Shown in pieces: positions 18,986 to 30,329 of a DNA stretch of 64,000 bases; positions within the stretch are counted from its first letter, which is position 1, and the number at the start of each line of letters is the position of its first letter. Origin of the DNA: Dendrolimus kikuchii (taxonomy: Eukaryota; Arthropoda; Insecta; Lepidoptera; Lasiocampidae). The notes under the pieces were generated by a model. It searched no databases, was not told the DNA's origin, and was given only the letters and a program-made list of their open reading frames with translations. A program made the position numbers and the translations under genes. Location of the stretch: contig CM034394.1 in assembly GCA_019925095.2 (NCBI GenBank), forward strand, positions 6,584,272 through 6,648,271, read 5' to 3'.

Positions 18986-20030
18986 TTATAAAATGGGTTA
19001 TAAATAGAGATTATTATAAAATGTGTTATTATTAATTTTTGTTGGAATCTTCTAGTATCGCGATTTTAGGTGCTTTTAACTTTAGCTTTAGGTGTTAATA
19101 TTCTTAATTGTCGGTTACCCTGCACGTCAAGTAATCGTTAACGGATAATATCATCCTAGATTTCGGGATAGAAAATATTTCATGGTTATCCTCCAATCTC
19201 TTTTCTCGTAGCAATTTCACGAGAACGTGTCTCGTTCCCTGCTAGCAGTGCATGTGGAGTTTATCACATGAGAAGGTGGAATCGAGGAAAGAGTCCTGCC
19301 AATATATGCCGCTATCGATCATCGTTATCCTAGTGTTAAATCCCGGTTGTGTTCTAAAAGTCCGCTTCGGACCTCAGGATACACTTTTCTACTTCTTTTT
19401 CTCTAATTCATACGATTTCCAACCTCCACCATTATATAGGCAATATATACTATAAAGAGGTAAAATAGAATAGAAAAAAGCATAATGTATACATATATAA
19501 TCAGGTCAACACAATATCACAAACTTGCATCCATCTCAAACTATAAAGATTTAACAAGCAAGCTACTCTTATTTTTATACATAACCCAGATCAGTCAAAA
19601 ACAAAATCTACCGACATAACCATTCAATATATAAAAAATGCACCTTTCATCGTTGTCACATTAGGAAACGCAATTTCCAAAATACGCAAAAAGGTACTGA
19701 GTCCCGGATTGGATCTTTGGAGTTATGAGGGTCGGAAGAACCATGCGTCACAATCACTCTCTGTCCAAGAACTGCGCCCCGTCTCTAAATATTGTTTTAG
19801 ACTGTAGGGCAGTAAAATATTTATTCACAACACAAATAAAAATCAACCTTATCATACATGTATACAGCCTAAATTTCTTTGAGCGGTCACTCGTTAACAC
19901 AATTTCCTCAGTTTGCACACAATGTTTCTTTTGGTATTTGACGTCATAATGACATTTATAACAAAAGAAAATATATAATATTATTTTCAATATTGCAAAG
20001 TGGGGCGTCTGTACCAGTTTTTTTTTTAAA
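18986..20030. other. AT-rich sequence, nothing assigned
   Basis: Several short frames (19252-19455, 19725-19990) lack domains or codon bias. I see no gene. Confidence 0.4.
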
Positions 20031-20034
20031 TTTA

Positions 20035-20345
20035 GGTTTATGGCTTGGCAGCTAGGCCTTTAAGCCAAATCTTAGTTTACAATATAGTTTCTTCATTTTC
20101 TTAAGCCTATGTGTAGCACAGCTGAACTGTAGGTAATCAGCTAGTGCCATTCAACGGAGTTCTTGTGACAACTCAAAAGGCCACATTTGACTATACAGCT
20201 CACATTTCTCACAAAACACATAATTACTACTCAAAAACTATCAATACCCTACAACTATTGTTCATTTTAGAGTAATTTTACACATTTTTAGAAAATAAAA
20301 CTGCACAGCACAACGTCTCCTTTCAGTTCCCGCCAAAAACTCTCG
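20035..20345 (-). repeat. Repeat family D, copy 1
   Basis: The inverse of 47640-47990. Shared landmarks are 'cattcaacggagttcttgtg', 'ggccacatttgactata', 'aaaaactatcaatac', 'gcacagcacaacgtc' and TTCCCGCCAAA. Dispersed repeat of unknown class; no target duplication established. Confidence 0.55.
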
Positions 20346-20990
20346 TCTGTACCAGGAGAGTCTTTAATTACATAGATTAAACAAAGTAATTAAAATGTTA
20401 CAGAATACCATAACCTATTCAAATATCTTTCATCTTTTTATTAATATTTGTATTAAAAATAAAATTATATCTTTAATTAATAATAATTAATTAATTATAT
20501 TAAATCATTTTTATTGCGAACTAAGTGTTACTAAGTGTTAGGTCTTATTCATTATAGCTGAGAACTTATTACTTAGCTGGCCTTTAATAGCATCGCAATA
20601 AAAACTTACTTAACCTATGCTATGTGTAATATTTAATTTGGTGCCTAATAAATATTTTATTTTATTTAAACAACACAACACAATATCTTCTTCATTTTTC
20701 CCTCTCATTCAAATATTTTTGGAGTCTATAATAGGATTTTTTGATCAACCACTCGAATAATTTTTATTTAAACATATTAATATTATTTTCTTGCATTTTA
20801 TTACATGGTAACTTATTATATATTCTTGGTGCCATACCAAACACGCTTTTGTCATATAATGCAGTGATATTCGGAGGCATACAAATTTTATTCTTATTAA
20901 TATGTCGGGTACTTCTATAGCGCGTTGCACTTTGCGTAAAATCTTTATTTCCTTACTAGCGGCCCTGGCAGACGTTGTCCTGCTCTGAAA
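20346..20990. other. Very AT-rich sequence, nothing assigned
   Basis: Includes TTAATTAA-type runs near 20465-20500. The minus frame 20745-21023 ends in repeat sequence and is not supported as a gene. Confidence 0.4.
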
Positions 20991-20994
20991 AAGT

Positions 20995-21285
20995 AAAAAT
21001 CTAGGACCCGATCCCAGCGCCACCTACCGGTTCCAATTGTGGATTTAAACCATCCGGGGACCCACTCAAACACACAAAAACCAAATCACCAAAATCGCTC
21101 CAGGTGATTAGGAGGATTCTAGAACCCGATCTCAGCGCCATCTACCGGTTCCAACGAGATAAAAAGTATCCTATGTCCGTCTCCTGGTTCTAAGCTACCT
21201 CCCCACCAATTTTCAGCCAAATCAGTAAAGCCGTTCTTGAGTTATAAATAGTGCAACTAACAATACTTTCTTTTATATATAAAAA
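20995..21285 (-). mobile_element. Non-autonomous repeat related to 16865-17085
   Basis: Contains CAGCGCCACCTACCGGTTCC and CAGCGCCATCTACCGGTTCC about 130 bp apart, and 'atcagtaaagccgttcttga'. The pair suggests an internal duplication or two adjacent copies. Class uncertain. Confidence 0.4.
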
Positions 21286-21849
21286 TTTATAAACTAATCA
21301 TAAAAACAATACGTGAATAATTACACCTGCCCACAAAAAAAGTGGTCTGAGATAATGTGCTGCAATTTGTGAAAACAGAAGATGAAGCAGTTTGCACAGG
21401 AATTTCTACAAATGTCTGAAAGTCTGGGCAATGTAGAAAATGCTCTCGTATTAATCTCCAATACCATTTTGGAAATTGTCAGGAAAATGCCAGAGCCTTG
21501 ATAATTGCTAATTAAATATATTTTTTATCTTAAATAACTCTATATATTGTTTCATTATAATTATTTAAAAATAGGTAGTTTAATTTATACTTTAATAAAA
21601 ATACAAATAATTGAATTATCTCAATTATAATATAATGTTCAGGACGTGTTAAATTTAATTGTATACAAGTAGTTAAAGTTTAGTAGCATAATCCCCTCTG
21701 TCTACCCCGTAAGGGACATGACAATATAAATAGGTGATTAGAGTAATAGTTTTGAAATTGAAAAATATTTTTGTTTTATCGTATAACATAATCTCTGGAA
21801 TTGTTGAATCCATTCAAAAAGTTCTTTATTAGGGTAAAAACTAGTTACT

Positions 21850-22200
21850 TAGAAAGAGAGTGTCGGGGTGAAGGTAAGGAAAGGAATGCTCCGGTGGTTC
21901 GGGCATGTGGAAAGAATGCATGATGAAAGAATGACTAAACAGATATACAATGCAAAAGTGGATGGATGCAGAAGTCGTGGAAGGCCACGACACACCTTCC
22001 ATGATCAAATTGATCGTGTACTAGCAGAAGGTGATGTCAGGAGCCTTAAGAACAGACGAGCTTGCATGACAAGAGTTATGAATGTCAAAGAGGCAAGTGA
22101 GGTGTGTAAGAATAAGCCTAAATGGCACTCTGTTGTTCGTGCCTACCCCGCAAGGGAACTGGCGTGAAGTTATGTATGTATGTATGTATGTATGTACTAT
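21850..22200 (+). pseudogene. RTE-like LINE ORF2 C-terminal fragment with (TATG)n tail, copy 1
   Basis: The frame 21868-22167 (99 codons) reads LRWFGHVERMHDERMTKQIY, then SRGRPRHTFHDQIDRVL and a stop. These are the classic C-terminal motifs of RTE-like endonuclease-reverse transcriptases. It is followed at once by (TATG)n. The RT and endonuclease are absent, so it is 5'-truncated. A copy at 40526-40840 is the same with one visible substitution. It cannot act alone. Confidence 0.8.
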
Positions 22201-22273
22201 AATAAAACTACATTTTAATTTAAGCGCGGTATTTTATTTCTTTATTAATTCTAAAACATATATAATATTAAAG

Positions 22274-22489
22274 TAAACACTTACAAACCAGGATAAGTAC
22301 TGTATTAAATGCAAAGAATGTTTTGTTTCATTAGATAAACTACAATGTGGGCTTTGTGTTCGTACTTCATACACAAGGACAACAAACCTACTTGGCGGTA
22401 TATCACTTCACTTCGGAGTTGATAAAAAGGGTTTTATGTTTCATAAACTTCCTCAAATAAGTCTTAGCTCACTCTATAATTCGCTATAA
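22274..22489 (+). other. Cys-rich open frame inside the TIR element
   Basis: An open frame of about 71 codons without a clear start, containing YCIKCKECFVSLDKLQCGLC (C-x2-C-x2-C, then C-x2-C). It ends at TAA 22487-22489. A splice-acceptor-like 'acttacaaaccag' precedes it at about 22279-22291. It could be the last exon of a transposon-encoded zinc-binding protein or a chance frame; no family recognised. Confidence 0.3.
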
Positions 22490-22999
22490 ATTCGTCTTCA
22501 ATCATTGAAAATACGCTATTTGTATAACGCATTATACAAGGCTCATTTCTTCCTTTCTTGTAGTTTTTATTGTGCATTTTACGTAAAATGTGCGATATTA
22601 GTACTAATTTAGCCATATTAGGAACTTATTATTTATTAAAAACCACTTAAAACGCAAAACAATTTCTAAAAAGTTACACTTTTGTTATTGGAAAAATCAC
22701 AATAGTCAACACAATATTGTCGCAATACACAGCTGTCAAAATCAACTCGAGAGTAGCGATAAGATCCCGATTCCGATTTCGTTTAGTTCTCCAAATTGAC
22801 ACGCAATCTCAAATCAATTTGGCGCTAGTGTTGAAATCAAGAGTAAGAAACGTTCAAATTTCGATCCCGATCTGTCGGAATTAGATTCGAGGGTAGACTG
22901 ATCTTAGATTGGGATTCAGCTCATCAAAATACATAAGAATACGAGAGTCTGGTCAAAAGTACAGATCACTTTTGTGTGGGCCGGTGTAATTATTCACGT

Positions 23000-24055
23000 C
23001 TTCTTTTTATAATTCTTGTTTAAATAAGGAAATAAAACATTTTACGCAAAATGCATAGTGCTAACTAAGGATAATATTACATAATTTTTATTCCAAAACA
23101 TTATCATTACTTAAACCCATATTTGACGAATCATCTTTGTCTTCCAATACGGATGAATCAATGAAAGTGATACAAATATACATAAACTTCAATAATCCAA
23201 TTCATATAACAACATTCTATCCTTTCAGTTCTGTGCCTTTCAACTGAATTGATTCAATTTCGTTAATGCGTCTAATGTCAGCTTTAGATATACTATAGAT
23301 TTATATAATGTATATAAATTTTGATTTTTTTTTTAAGTTATACTTTAGTTTACTTTATATATACATCCATAAACCGTAGTTTTAAGTTTAGAAGACTTAT
23401 AACAGCCTCGAAATACAGGTACCAAAGTGCCTGTTTTCGTTCATAATTTAGCAACACTACACAATTCCCAAGCGCTTATAATGTACTTGAATTGTAAAAT
23501 AAACTTTTAAACATCGCTTCTCTTGAGTGTTTAAAAAATGCACGTCTGTTGCAAAGATGAGCCAATTTCATATTTGCAGCTTGAAAGCGGTTTCTTGTAA
23601 AATAAATCGTCGCCGTCAAAGAATAATCATTTGCTGGCAACTGAGAACAGAGTGACAAGTTCTTTAAGGGTAAATATGTGACTTAAATGGCTTTAAGAAG
23701 GTGATAAGGAATAATTCTACTGCGCAAAAGAACGTATGGCACTAAAATATGAACATTTTTTTTTTTAACTATGTAAGGTAAATTTTAAAGGACATTATTA
23801 CAATAGTTAGCGTCCTATTAGTTAATTCAAAACATTTAAAAAAAACTTAATTTATTTCATTTTGTAGCCACATAATAAAAATAATATTATTGTATGGTTA
23901 CAAAATAAAAATATTAAGATTTCTTAATATCTATTTATCTTTAATATTATAAAATTTTAAGCATAGCTACTGTGTCTGCTAAATCTGTCTGCATTGAAGC
24001 TATTTAAAGAAACTGGAATAGACTATATAAACCCTGGAGAACATGATGCATTTTT
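23000..24055. other. AT-rich sequence, nothing assigned
   Basis: The minus-strand frame ending at about 23088 (LEDKDDSSNMGLSNDN) is acidic, but has no domain. Frame 23476-23658 is also featureless. Confidence 0.4.
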
Positions 24056-24059
24056 TTTA

Positions 24060-24340
24060 GATTTCTTGTCTGTTTGTTGATTTGTCTATTTATTCGAGAT
24101 TCATTTAAAAACTACGGGACCGATTTCGATGCGGGTTTCACTAACAGACAGGAAATTCTTAGACTTAAAATCTGCGCTACTTTAAATTTTCGGGTGCATA
24201 AAAATTAGCTTTTTCCGTCACAGTTTTCACTAAAACAATAGCTTACAATCTTTTTTAAATGCTCCGGTATTTTGTATCCCCGGAATTCGGCGGGAGTTTC
24301 AAGTCTAGCGTGGATGAAGTCGGGGGCATATAATAGTCTT
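24060..24340 (+). mobile_element. Decayed Helitron-like repeat
   Basis: Contains 'aaaactacgggaccgatttc', 'gatgcgggtttcactaacag' and ends 'gatgaagtcgggggcatata'. This is a degenerate form of the GACGAAGTCGCGGGC end seen at 34160-34190. Confidence 0.4.
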
Positions 24341-24344
24341 GAAT

Positions 24345-24900
24345 AAATTGACAGGTTGCCAATCACTGAACGTAGGACAACAATTGTACAATTTTCCCTA
24401 TTTATTATGCAATATACTACACGCGTTAACCCATCAATGTTAAATGTAATGTTTTCTATTCAAATCCTAACCTGAAGTTGAGACTTTATATAAATTAATA
24501 CTTATTTAAAATTTTAAAAAACAAAGATGACACATGGTCACAAGAATAAATTATCGTTCTCATTTGTGAGTATATTGTTCTACAAAAAATATACTGTTCT
24601 TCTACACATAATTAAAAATTAATCTATGACACAAATAGTTTGAGCGCCAGTCGTGGTTCGAGAGGTAAGCAAATAGAGCGCACTGGCAAGTTATTTCAAA
24701 GTATTGCATTCGTCGCTACGCCTTTCAGTGTTGGTTAATATACAAGTACATATGTATGTATCAATGTGGTGTCTTAGTAAATAGTATAGTGGCAATAATT
24801 ACCTACAAAATAACGCTTGGAATATAACCATATCCTACATTTAAGAACTCACTTAGAAAACACTACTACTCTTAAATAAATATGCCTAATTCTTATATTT
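24345..24900. other. AT-rich sequence, nothing assigned
   Basis: No feature supported. Confidence 0.4.
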
Positions 24901-24902
24901 TA

Positions 24903-25020
24903 AGTCGTGGTAGCTTAATGGCTAGCGCACGCGTCCCTAACTCAAAGGGTGCGGGTTCGATCCTGGTCGGGACGCATGCACCGCGTAGGCAGTTTTCTGA
25001 CCTAATGTGCATATTGTTAC
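24903..25020 (+). repeat. SINE-C, tRNA-derived head, copy 1
   Basis: Reads AGTCGTGGTAGCTTAATGG, GCGCACGCGTCCC and GGGTTCGATCCTGG (consensus Pol III B box), then ACCTAATGTGCATATTG. Two further copies on the minus strand (41897-42012, 55483-55603) extend past the tRNA-like part into the same body. It is therefore a SINE, not a tRNA gene. The frame 24882-25073 is a by-product. Confidence 0.75.
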
Positions 25021-25024
25021 GAGG

Positions 25025-25795
25025 TACAGCACTCGAATTAAAATGCCATTGGAATTGTTTTAGACTTTATTAGAACTATACAAACACGTATAACACAGGT
25101 ACAAAATATTCCACACAACCAGTCCAAACGTAATGCACGATTCAATAACACGCGCAAAGTCCGTCACTAAATAGATTACCAGATGTACACAAGTCTTGCT
25201 TTACTTGTGGTTATCGCTTGACTGCCGATCTCTCCATTGGACCATTGCTTTATACTGCACAGATACAATATATCTGCCCGACCGCGTGGATCGCATGTGC
25301 TAGCCATATTGCTACCACTCCACTATTAAAAAATACATATTTTCTACAAAATCTTCTACTTGGTGAATATTAAAACACAAAAATTACTATATTTTTTTGA
25401 ATATTTTGATGTTTTAGCAAAGAATAAGTATGGCAACTTTTTATCTTTGTGCTTGACACTAACTACAAGATGTTGTCGAAAATAATTATTTCTTTGCTTT
25501 TTATGAGGAATAAATAGGTTTCTTTGCTATTTTTTAACACTTCAAGTTACGTTTTTGGTACGTACATTGTTTGGGATTGGGTGTAATGGAGTCGCTTTAA
25601 AAATAAATTCCACAGGCCTTTGAAATGCAAACATATATTTTTGTGACATAAAAAAACACCCACAGTTCATGACGATAGGCGATAGACGATAGGCATTCAA
25701 AGGCGATAATGAGTGTATTACAGTTTATAAATATTTAAAAAACCTTGATTTGATTGAAGGTTGCTATTCTCGTTCACTAGACATGTTTCATAATT
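25025..25795. other. AT-rich sequence, nothing assigned
   Basis: A small direct repeat (GATAGGCGATAGACGATAGG) lies near 25674-25693. Nothing else was recognised. Confidence 0.4.
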
Positions 25796-25899
25796 AGATA
25801 CGATACCTCAGTCACTACACATTATTTATTTGAATTTGAGGATTTTCCTGCGACATATTTGGAATTTAAGGGCCAAAATCAAAGAATTGATATTGTTTT

Positions 25900-26040
25900 T
25901 TTTTATTGCATGAGTGCAGTAGACAGGCAGACTGCCCACCTGATTGAAAGTATACTGGAACCTGTCCACTAATGCCCGAAAAGAACTCAAGGTTGTTGCG
26001 GCATACTCTATACCAGGGGTGGTAGGCATCCGGACGGACC
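25900..26040 (-). repeat. SINE-A fragment inside the tandem unit
   Basis: Plus-strand 'tttattgcatgagtgcagta' with GACAGGCAGACTGCCC, a deletion in the middle, then 'gaactcaaggttgttgcgg' and CCAGGGGTGGTAGGC. Both ends are incomplete. Confidence 0.6.
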
Positions 26041-26106
26041 AATACGCAATAAGAATTAATTAAATTGGTTCCGAAAAAAAAAAGTTACGGCTGCTACAAT
26101 ACCTCA

Positions 26107-26722
26107 CTGGATGGACCGCCGTCTCCTCCTTCTGCGAGCACGTTATGCTTGCAAAGGAGGAGGCGGAGCGGGAGCGTGAGCGCACGTCACGGCTCCGCTC
26201 CCGCCAAAGGAGGACGCGCCGACGCCGAAGGTCCAGCACGGACCTTCGGCCGCCGTAAGCGGGCAGCGCGGGTGGGGCCCCTTGGAGTATAGGGGTTCTC
26301 ACTCACCCGCACATGCCGTAGAGTTGAGAGCGCGAGTGTTCCGCGCGCGCTCACCTCTCCTCCCGTGGGGCGAGTTACAAACCGCCCCACGCACATAGAG
26401 CTTGAGAATGTCGGGGGATTAAAGGAAGTCCCCCTGCAGTGGAAGTGGCCTTGCGAGACCCACGCCTGCCAGGGCTGCGGAGAGGCTAGGTCATATACCC
26501 GTAGCCCTGGCATAAGGCGAAGGACGGAACACCCAGGGGTTTTAGTGGGTATCCCTAACTGGGGAGTGGCAATAGCATGGCACCAGTTCTGACTGGGCAT
26601 GCTAGTGCCACCCCCAATCTGGCGAATCCCACACTAGGTCGCGAATTATCCCCCCAAGGTTCTGCCCTTGTCGCGGCTTAGTCCTCAATCGGATTTCCCC
26701 TGGACAAAAAAAAAAAAAATGT
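26107..26722 (+). mobile_element. GC-rich LINE 3' end with A tail and 12-bp target duplication
   Basis: A roughly 616-bp insert flanked by TACAATACCTCA (26095-26106 and 26723-26734). It is far richer in G+C than its surroundings and ends in a 14-base A tail. The first 190 bp may be the Arg/Pro-rich end of an ORF. The rest looks like a 3' UTR (CGCCTGCCAGGGCTG, GCATGGCACCAGTTCTGAC, GCTTAGTCCTCAATCGG). A second 3' fragment is at 44100-44350. R1/jockey-like LINE is likely. The overlapping frames on both strands are not separate genes. Confidence 0.7.
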
Positions 26723-27449
26723 TACAATACCTCAGTCACTATACATTTTCTATTTTATTAGGGAATTTTCTGCTACATCTTCACAACCCAACGTCTAACA
26801 CGATTGAAATTTATATGAGCTAGATTACAAGCTATGCTTAATCAAACGCAGTATAAATTATTAAAATTGGTTCATAAACGAAAACGTTAATATGATGGAG
26901 ATACTATTCTAGGTAATATATTAATGAAATTTTTTTTAAACTAATTTCCTGTATTTAGTTCGATACTGAAATTTTGTGAAGACGGGCGAACTCCCGGTAA
27001 CGGTCACAGTTGTCACATTTTCGAATCGCGCGTTCTATTACATGCAGTATATATTGAGCGTCATTATCGTCGCGAACGAATGTTACGACTGATATTATAC
27101 ATCAATAACTATAACATTTTCTATTCTATTAAGAAATTTTCTGTTACATCTTTGGAACCCAAAGTCAAATAGTAATGAAATTTATATGGGATTATTTTCA
27201 AGCTATATTGAATGTAATGTTAAAAGAACTAGTAAAATCGGATAAGGAACAAATAAATTATGACTGAAACAAAACCTCAACCACTAAAAAATTTATATAT
27301 AATTTTATGGAATTTTCTGCTAATCTTCGGAGTCCAAGATCCATAGCAGTGAAATTTATACGGGATGATTTTGAAGCTATACTGAATTTAACACAAAAAG
27401 TATAACCAAAATCCGTACAGATACAAAAAGTTATGGCGGAACATATAGA

Positions 27450-28120
27450 GCTACTAACGCCTTTGTGCCTATAACGCTACACGACCTACGTACCTACAAG
27501 CTATTTACCCCGTCCATATCTCCTTGAGTATGTATCTCAGCTAAGGCAATCTACAGAATCTTTTTTTGTAGAAAATCTTATAAATATAGTTTAATTTAGT
27601 CTAGGGTTATTTTTTGCTCTAGTTGGAGTTATTCACAAAAAACTGAAAAAGGGACCTTCATAGAGCCCCCCTCCTCTAGCTACACCCTCATCCCTCAGTA
27701 CTTTTAATATTTCGTTCCGGACACCTTCCCCTACAACTGGGCCAAATATAGCTTCCACACGAATTATTTCCCCTATTTTTGCTTCGTTGCTCAGACTATT
27801 TATATGGTGAGCAATAATGCGTCATCTATTTATCTATCTGTTATATGAATATTTAAATATAATCGCGCACGTGGGCGCTGTGTTCTTGTGACATAAGATA
27901 ATAAGTCTAAGGGCCGCTTGCATAAGGTTGCTTAAATTTATTTAAGAAACACAAAACGTATTTAACATCCTTAAATACAATTAGCGTCTTGCACAACGCA
28001 AAATTTACCGCTGAATATGTTTAAAGAACTGCCAATACGTCTTGTGTAAAACGTGTTTAAGCAGTTTAACAAGATTAACTAATTTTATTTAAAGGCAACC
28101 GTTATGCAATCTACCTTTAA
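27450..28120. other. Intergenic sequence, nothing assigned
   Basis: No gene, RNA or repeat end recognised. Confidence 0.4.
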
Positions 28121-28121
28121 T

Positions 28122-28322
28122 CTATATTACTATTATAAAGAAGCACGATTTGTATGTCTCTAACCTATAAACTCGAATGCTACTGAACCGATTTCAAAAA
28201 TTCTTTCATTATTAAAATGCTACAGTATCCCTGAGTAACATAGACTGAATTTAATTTAAATAATCGAATTCCAAGTTTAAGTTTTTTAAGGCAGGACAAC
28301 GTCTGGCAGGACGTGTAGTTTT
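28122..28322 (+). mobile_element. Helitron-like / unclassified repeat
   Basis: Starts 'tctatattactattataaag', contains 'ctactgaaccgatttcaaaa' and ends 'aacgtctggcaggacgtgta'. Related to the repeats at 1031 and 16865. Confidence 0.45.
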
Positions 28323-28324
28323 AA

Positions 28325-28742
28325 ATTATTCTAAAACTTAAAACAATTCTACGGCGATGTCTACTACGTAAACAATATTTCTAATATTTTAAAGGAACGT
28401 TTAATACCTCATTACTTCGACTATAATTAATTGTAAAATTTTAAGTTTAAAATTTAATACAATTATAGTTAAATTTCATGTTTGGATAGTAATTTAAGCC
28501 ATTATATACTTTCATAAATTCAGATCTTCCTTAAGTTGATTAAGAAATGTAAATATCTTTAAATAATATAATTTATTGCAAAAAATTTGTGGGTGTGTGT
28601 GTGTTGTGCAAAAATGAACTTCTAAGAAAATACAATGTATACTTTTATTATTTTAAAATACGTAATGATTTATTTAATTTTGCAGGTTAGAATTAATTAG
28701 TGTTTATACAGTAATTGAAATTATTTTTACTGCTTTACAATT
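28325..28742. other. AT-rich sequence, nothing assigned
   Basis: Contains a short (GT)n run near 28592-28606. No gene recognised. Confidence 0.4.
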
Positions 28743-28748
28743 CAGTGC

Positions 28749-29059
28749 AGTATCCGTGCAGGAACGGAGAAAGAATACAATTTCCTGCGGTCGGGCGGCC
28801 TGTCGTAAGAGGCGACTGAACAACCCACAGCCAGCTGGTAGGGCATTTGCCCGACTGGATGGCTACCACCCCTGGCTAAAGTATGTCGCCATAACAGCCT
28901 TGAGTTGTGTTCCGGCATTAGTGACCAGGTTCCAGTGACCCTTAAGAGAGCAGCAGCGCATTTGTACCACCTTTGATGTTGTAAATGTCTATAGGCGATG
29001 GTAACCGCTTTCTGTAAAGTGGACCGTCTGCCTATCTGCTGCACTCCTGCAATAAAAAA
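28749..29059 (+). repeat. SINE-A copy
   Basis: Well preserved plus-strand copy, ATCCGTGCAGGAACGG to TCCTGCAATAAAAAAA. A possible short duplication AGTGC lies at 28744-28748 and 29060-29064. The frames 28742-29083 and 28756-28938 are by-products. Confidence 0.8.
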
Positions 29060-29189
29060 AGTGCTATTATAATATATTAACATAGCAACCGGTAAACTAT
29101 AGACAGCGATCTACAATTTATTATAAAATATTTATATATTTATGATGAAAAATAAAGCACTAAGAAACATTCGTAATGTTTTTAGTGTT

Positions 29190-29505
29190 TTATTTTTTTA
29201 TTGCATGAGTTCAGTACACGGGCAGATGGCCCACCTGATGGAAAGCGGTTACTATCGCCTATGAACATTTGTAACAACAAAGGTCTCGTTAGATCAATGT
29301 GCTGCGCTCTCTAAATGAAGACTGCAACCTGGCCAGTAATACCAGAACACAACTCTAGGTTGTTACGACGACATACTCTAGACCAGGGATGATAGCCATC
29401 CAGACAAATACCCTAACCACTTGACTTCGGATTGTTTTGTCGCCTCTTACGACAGACCGCCCTGCCGTAAGAAATTGTATTCTCTCTCCATTCCTGCACG
29501 GGTAG
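29190..29505 (-). repeat. SINE-A copy
   Basis: Minus-strand, more diverged copy only 130 bp from the previous one and in opposite orientation. Together they form a long imperfect inverted repeat of about 750 bp. Confidence 0.7.
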
Positions 29506-29509
29506 TCTT

Positions 29510-30325
29510 AAGATGAACTTGATATTTCTATCCCGTAAAATGTAATAGATCCATCTGTTATAACTAAAACTAACGGAAACCACAGCAAAGGTACACTATA
29601 GTAATAAGAATTTAAAGCATTCATTCCCCAAACATTTGAATTGGGCTCCAATTTGATAAGCAACCGTATCTTATATAAATCCAATAAATTACTTACGACT
29701 CTATTCAGGCCTTTAATTGTTTTGTATCCGGTTGGGATTTATAGCCTCAGTGGATCACTTTACCCGGAACTAATGTACCAATGTGGGGATAATGATTGTG
29801 GAACATAAACAATGCTAGATTAAATTGTTAAACTTCAAATTGGCGAATGGAAGCCACCTGAAATGAAATTAACTAAATAAAGCGGGGAAATATGCATATA
29901 TTTACGAAAAATTATTAGTGATGGTGAGAGGTGTTAAGCGTTAACTAATTAAACTTCTTTGCAGTGAAACTGTTAAAAAAACTACAAAATTTAGAAAATT
30001 TCTTAACGGGTCTTACTGAAACAAATTTTTGTTGGCAGTATTTTTAGGCGCTTAATTTTTTATTAACATCATATGAAAATAAGTTATGTCTGATCGCTCA
30101 GGGATCTCAATTTAAGAGAAACGAGACATATTTCATGCGTTTGGGATATCGCCAGGCAAATTTAAAAACCATAACGATATTTGTTAGTAACTTTTTAATT
30201 CAATAGTTGGCAAGACATTCGCTTTCAAAACTGTAAAAGTTGTGTCCCCTTCCTTTTATTTTTGAACTATGAAATAAAAAAAATGATTTTTTTTTATTTA
30301 TTTAAAGCTTAAAAATACTTAAAAA
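29510..30325. other. AT-rich sequence, nothing assigned
   Basis: No feature supported. Confidence 0.4.
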
Positions 30326-30329
30326 ATAA

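Larger units (their letters stand above)
21311..22999. mobile_element. 1.69-kb element with about 35-bp terminal inverted repeats
   Basis: The left end is ACGTGAATAATTACACC followed by TGCCCACAAAAAAAGTGG. The right end is the reverse complement of ACGTGAATAATTACACC, GGCCCACACAAAAGTGA. No flanking duplication is clear. It contains an RTE-type LINE fragment (21850-22200) that must have inserted later, and a short Cys-rich frame. Probably a non-autonomous DNA transposon; superfamily not assigned. Confidence 0.6.
25800..27445 (+). repeat. Element of about four degenerate 150-170-bp units, interrupted twice
   Basis: Units begin around 25803, 26728, 27100 and 27275. They share 'acctcagtcactacaca', 'gaattttctgctacatctt', 'gatgaaatttatatggg'-like and 'aaaatcggttcagaaacg'-like blocks. 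The first unit is broken by a SINE-A fragment and the next junction by a GC-rich LINE end. Possibly an internal tandem array of a larger transposon; class unknown. Confidence 0.5.

Noticed and set aside
23005..23175. Acidic minus-strand frame (LEDKDDSSNMGLSNDN) as the missing PGRMC last exon
   Set aside because: No KY..VG.LLKPG-like sequence precedes it, an in-frame stop lies shortly upstream, and there is no proper acceptor in the needed phase.
24903..24980. Functional tRNA gene
   Set aside because: A tRNA-like head with a good B box, but it continues into a body shared with two other dispersed copies and the cloverleaf is not complete. It is a SINE.
26060..26600. Arg/Pro-rich open frames on both strands
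   Set aside because: They are long only because the LINE end is GC-rich and poor in stop codons. Overlapping opposite frames and no domain argue against genes.
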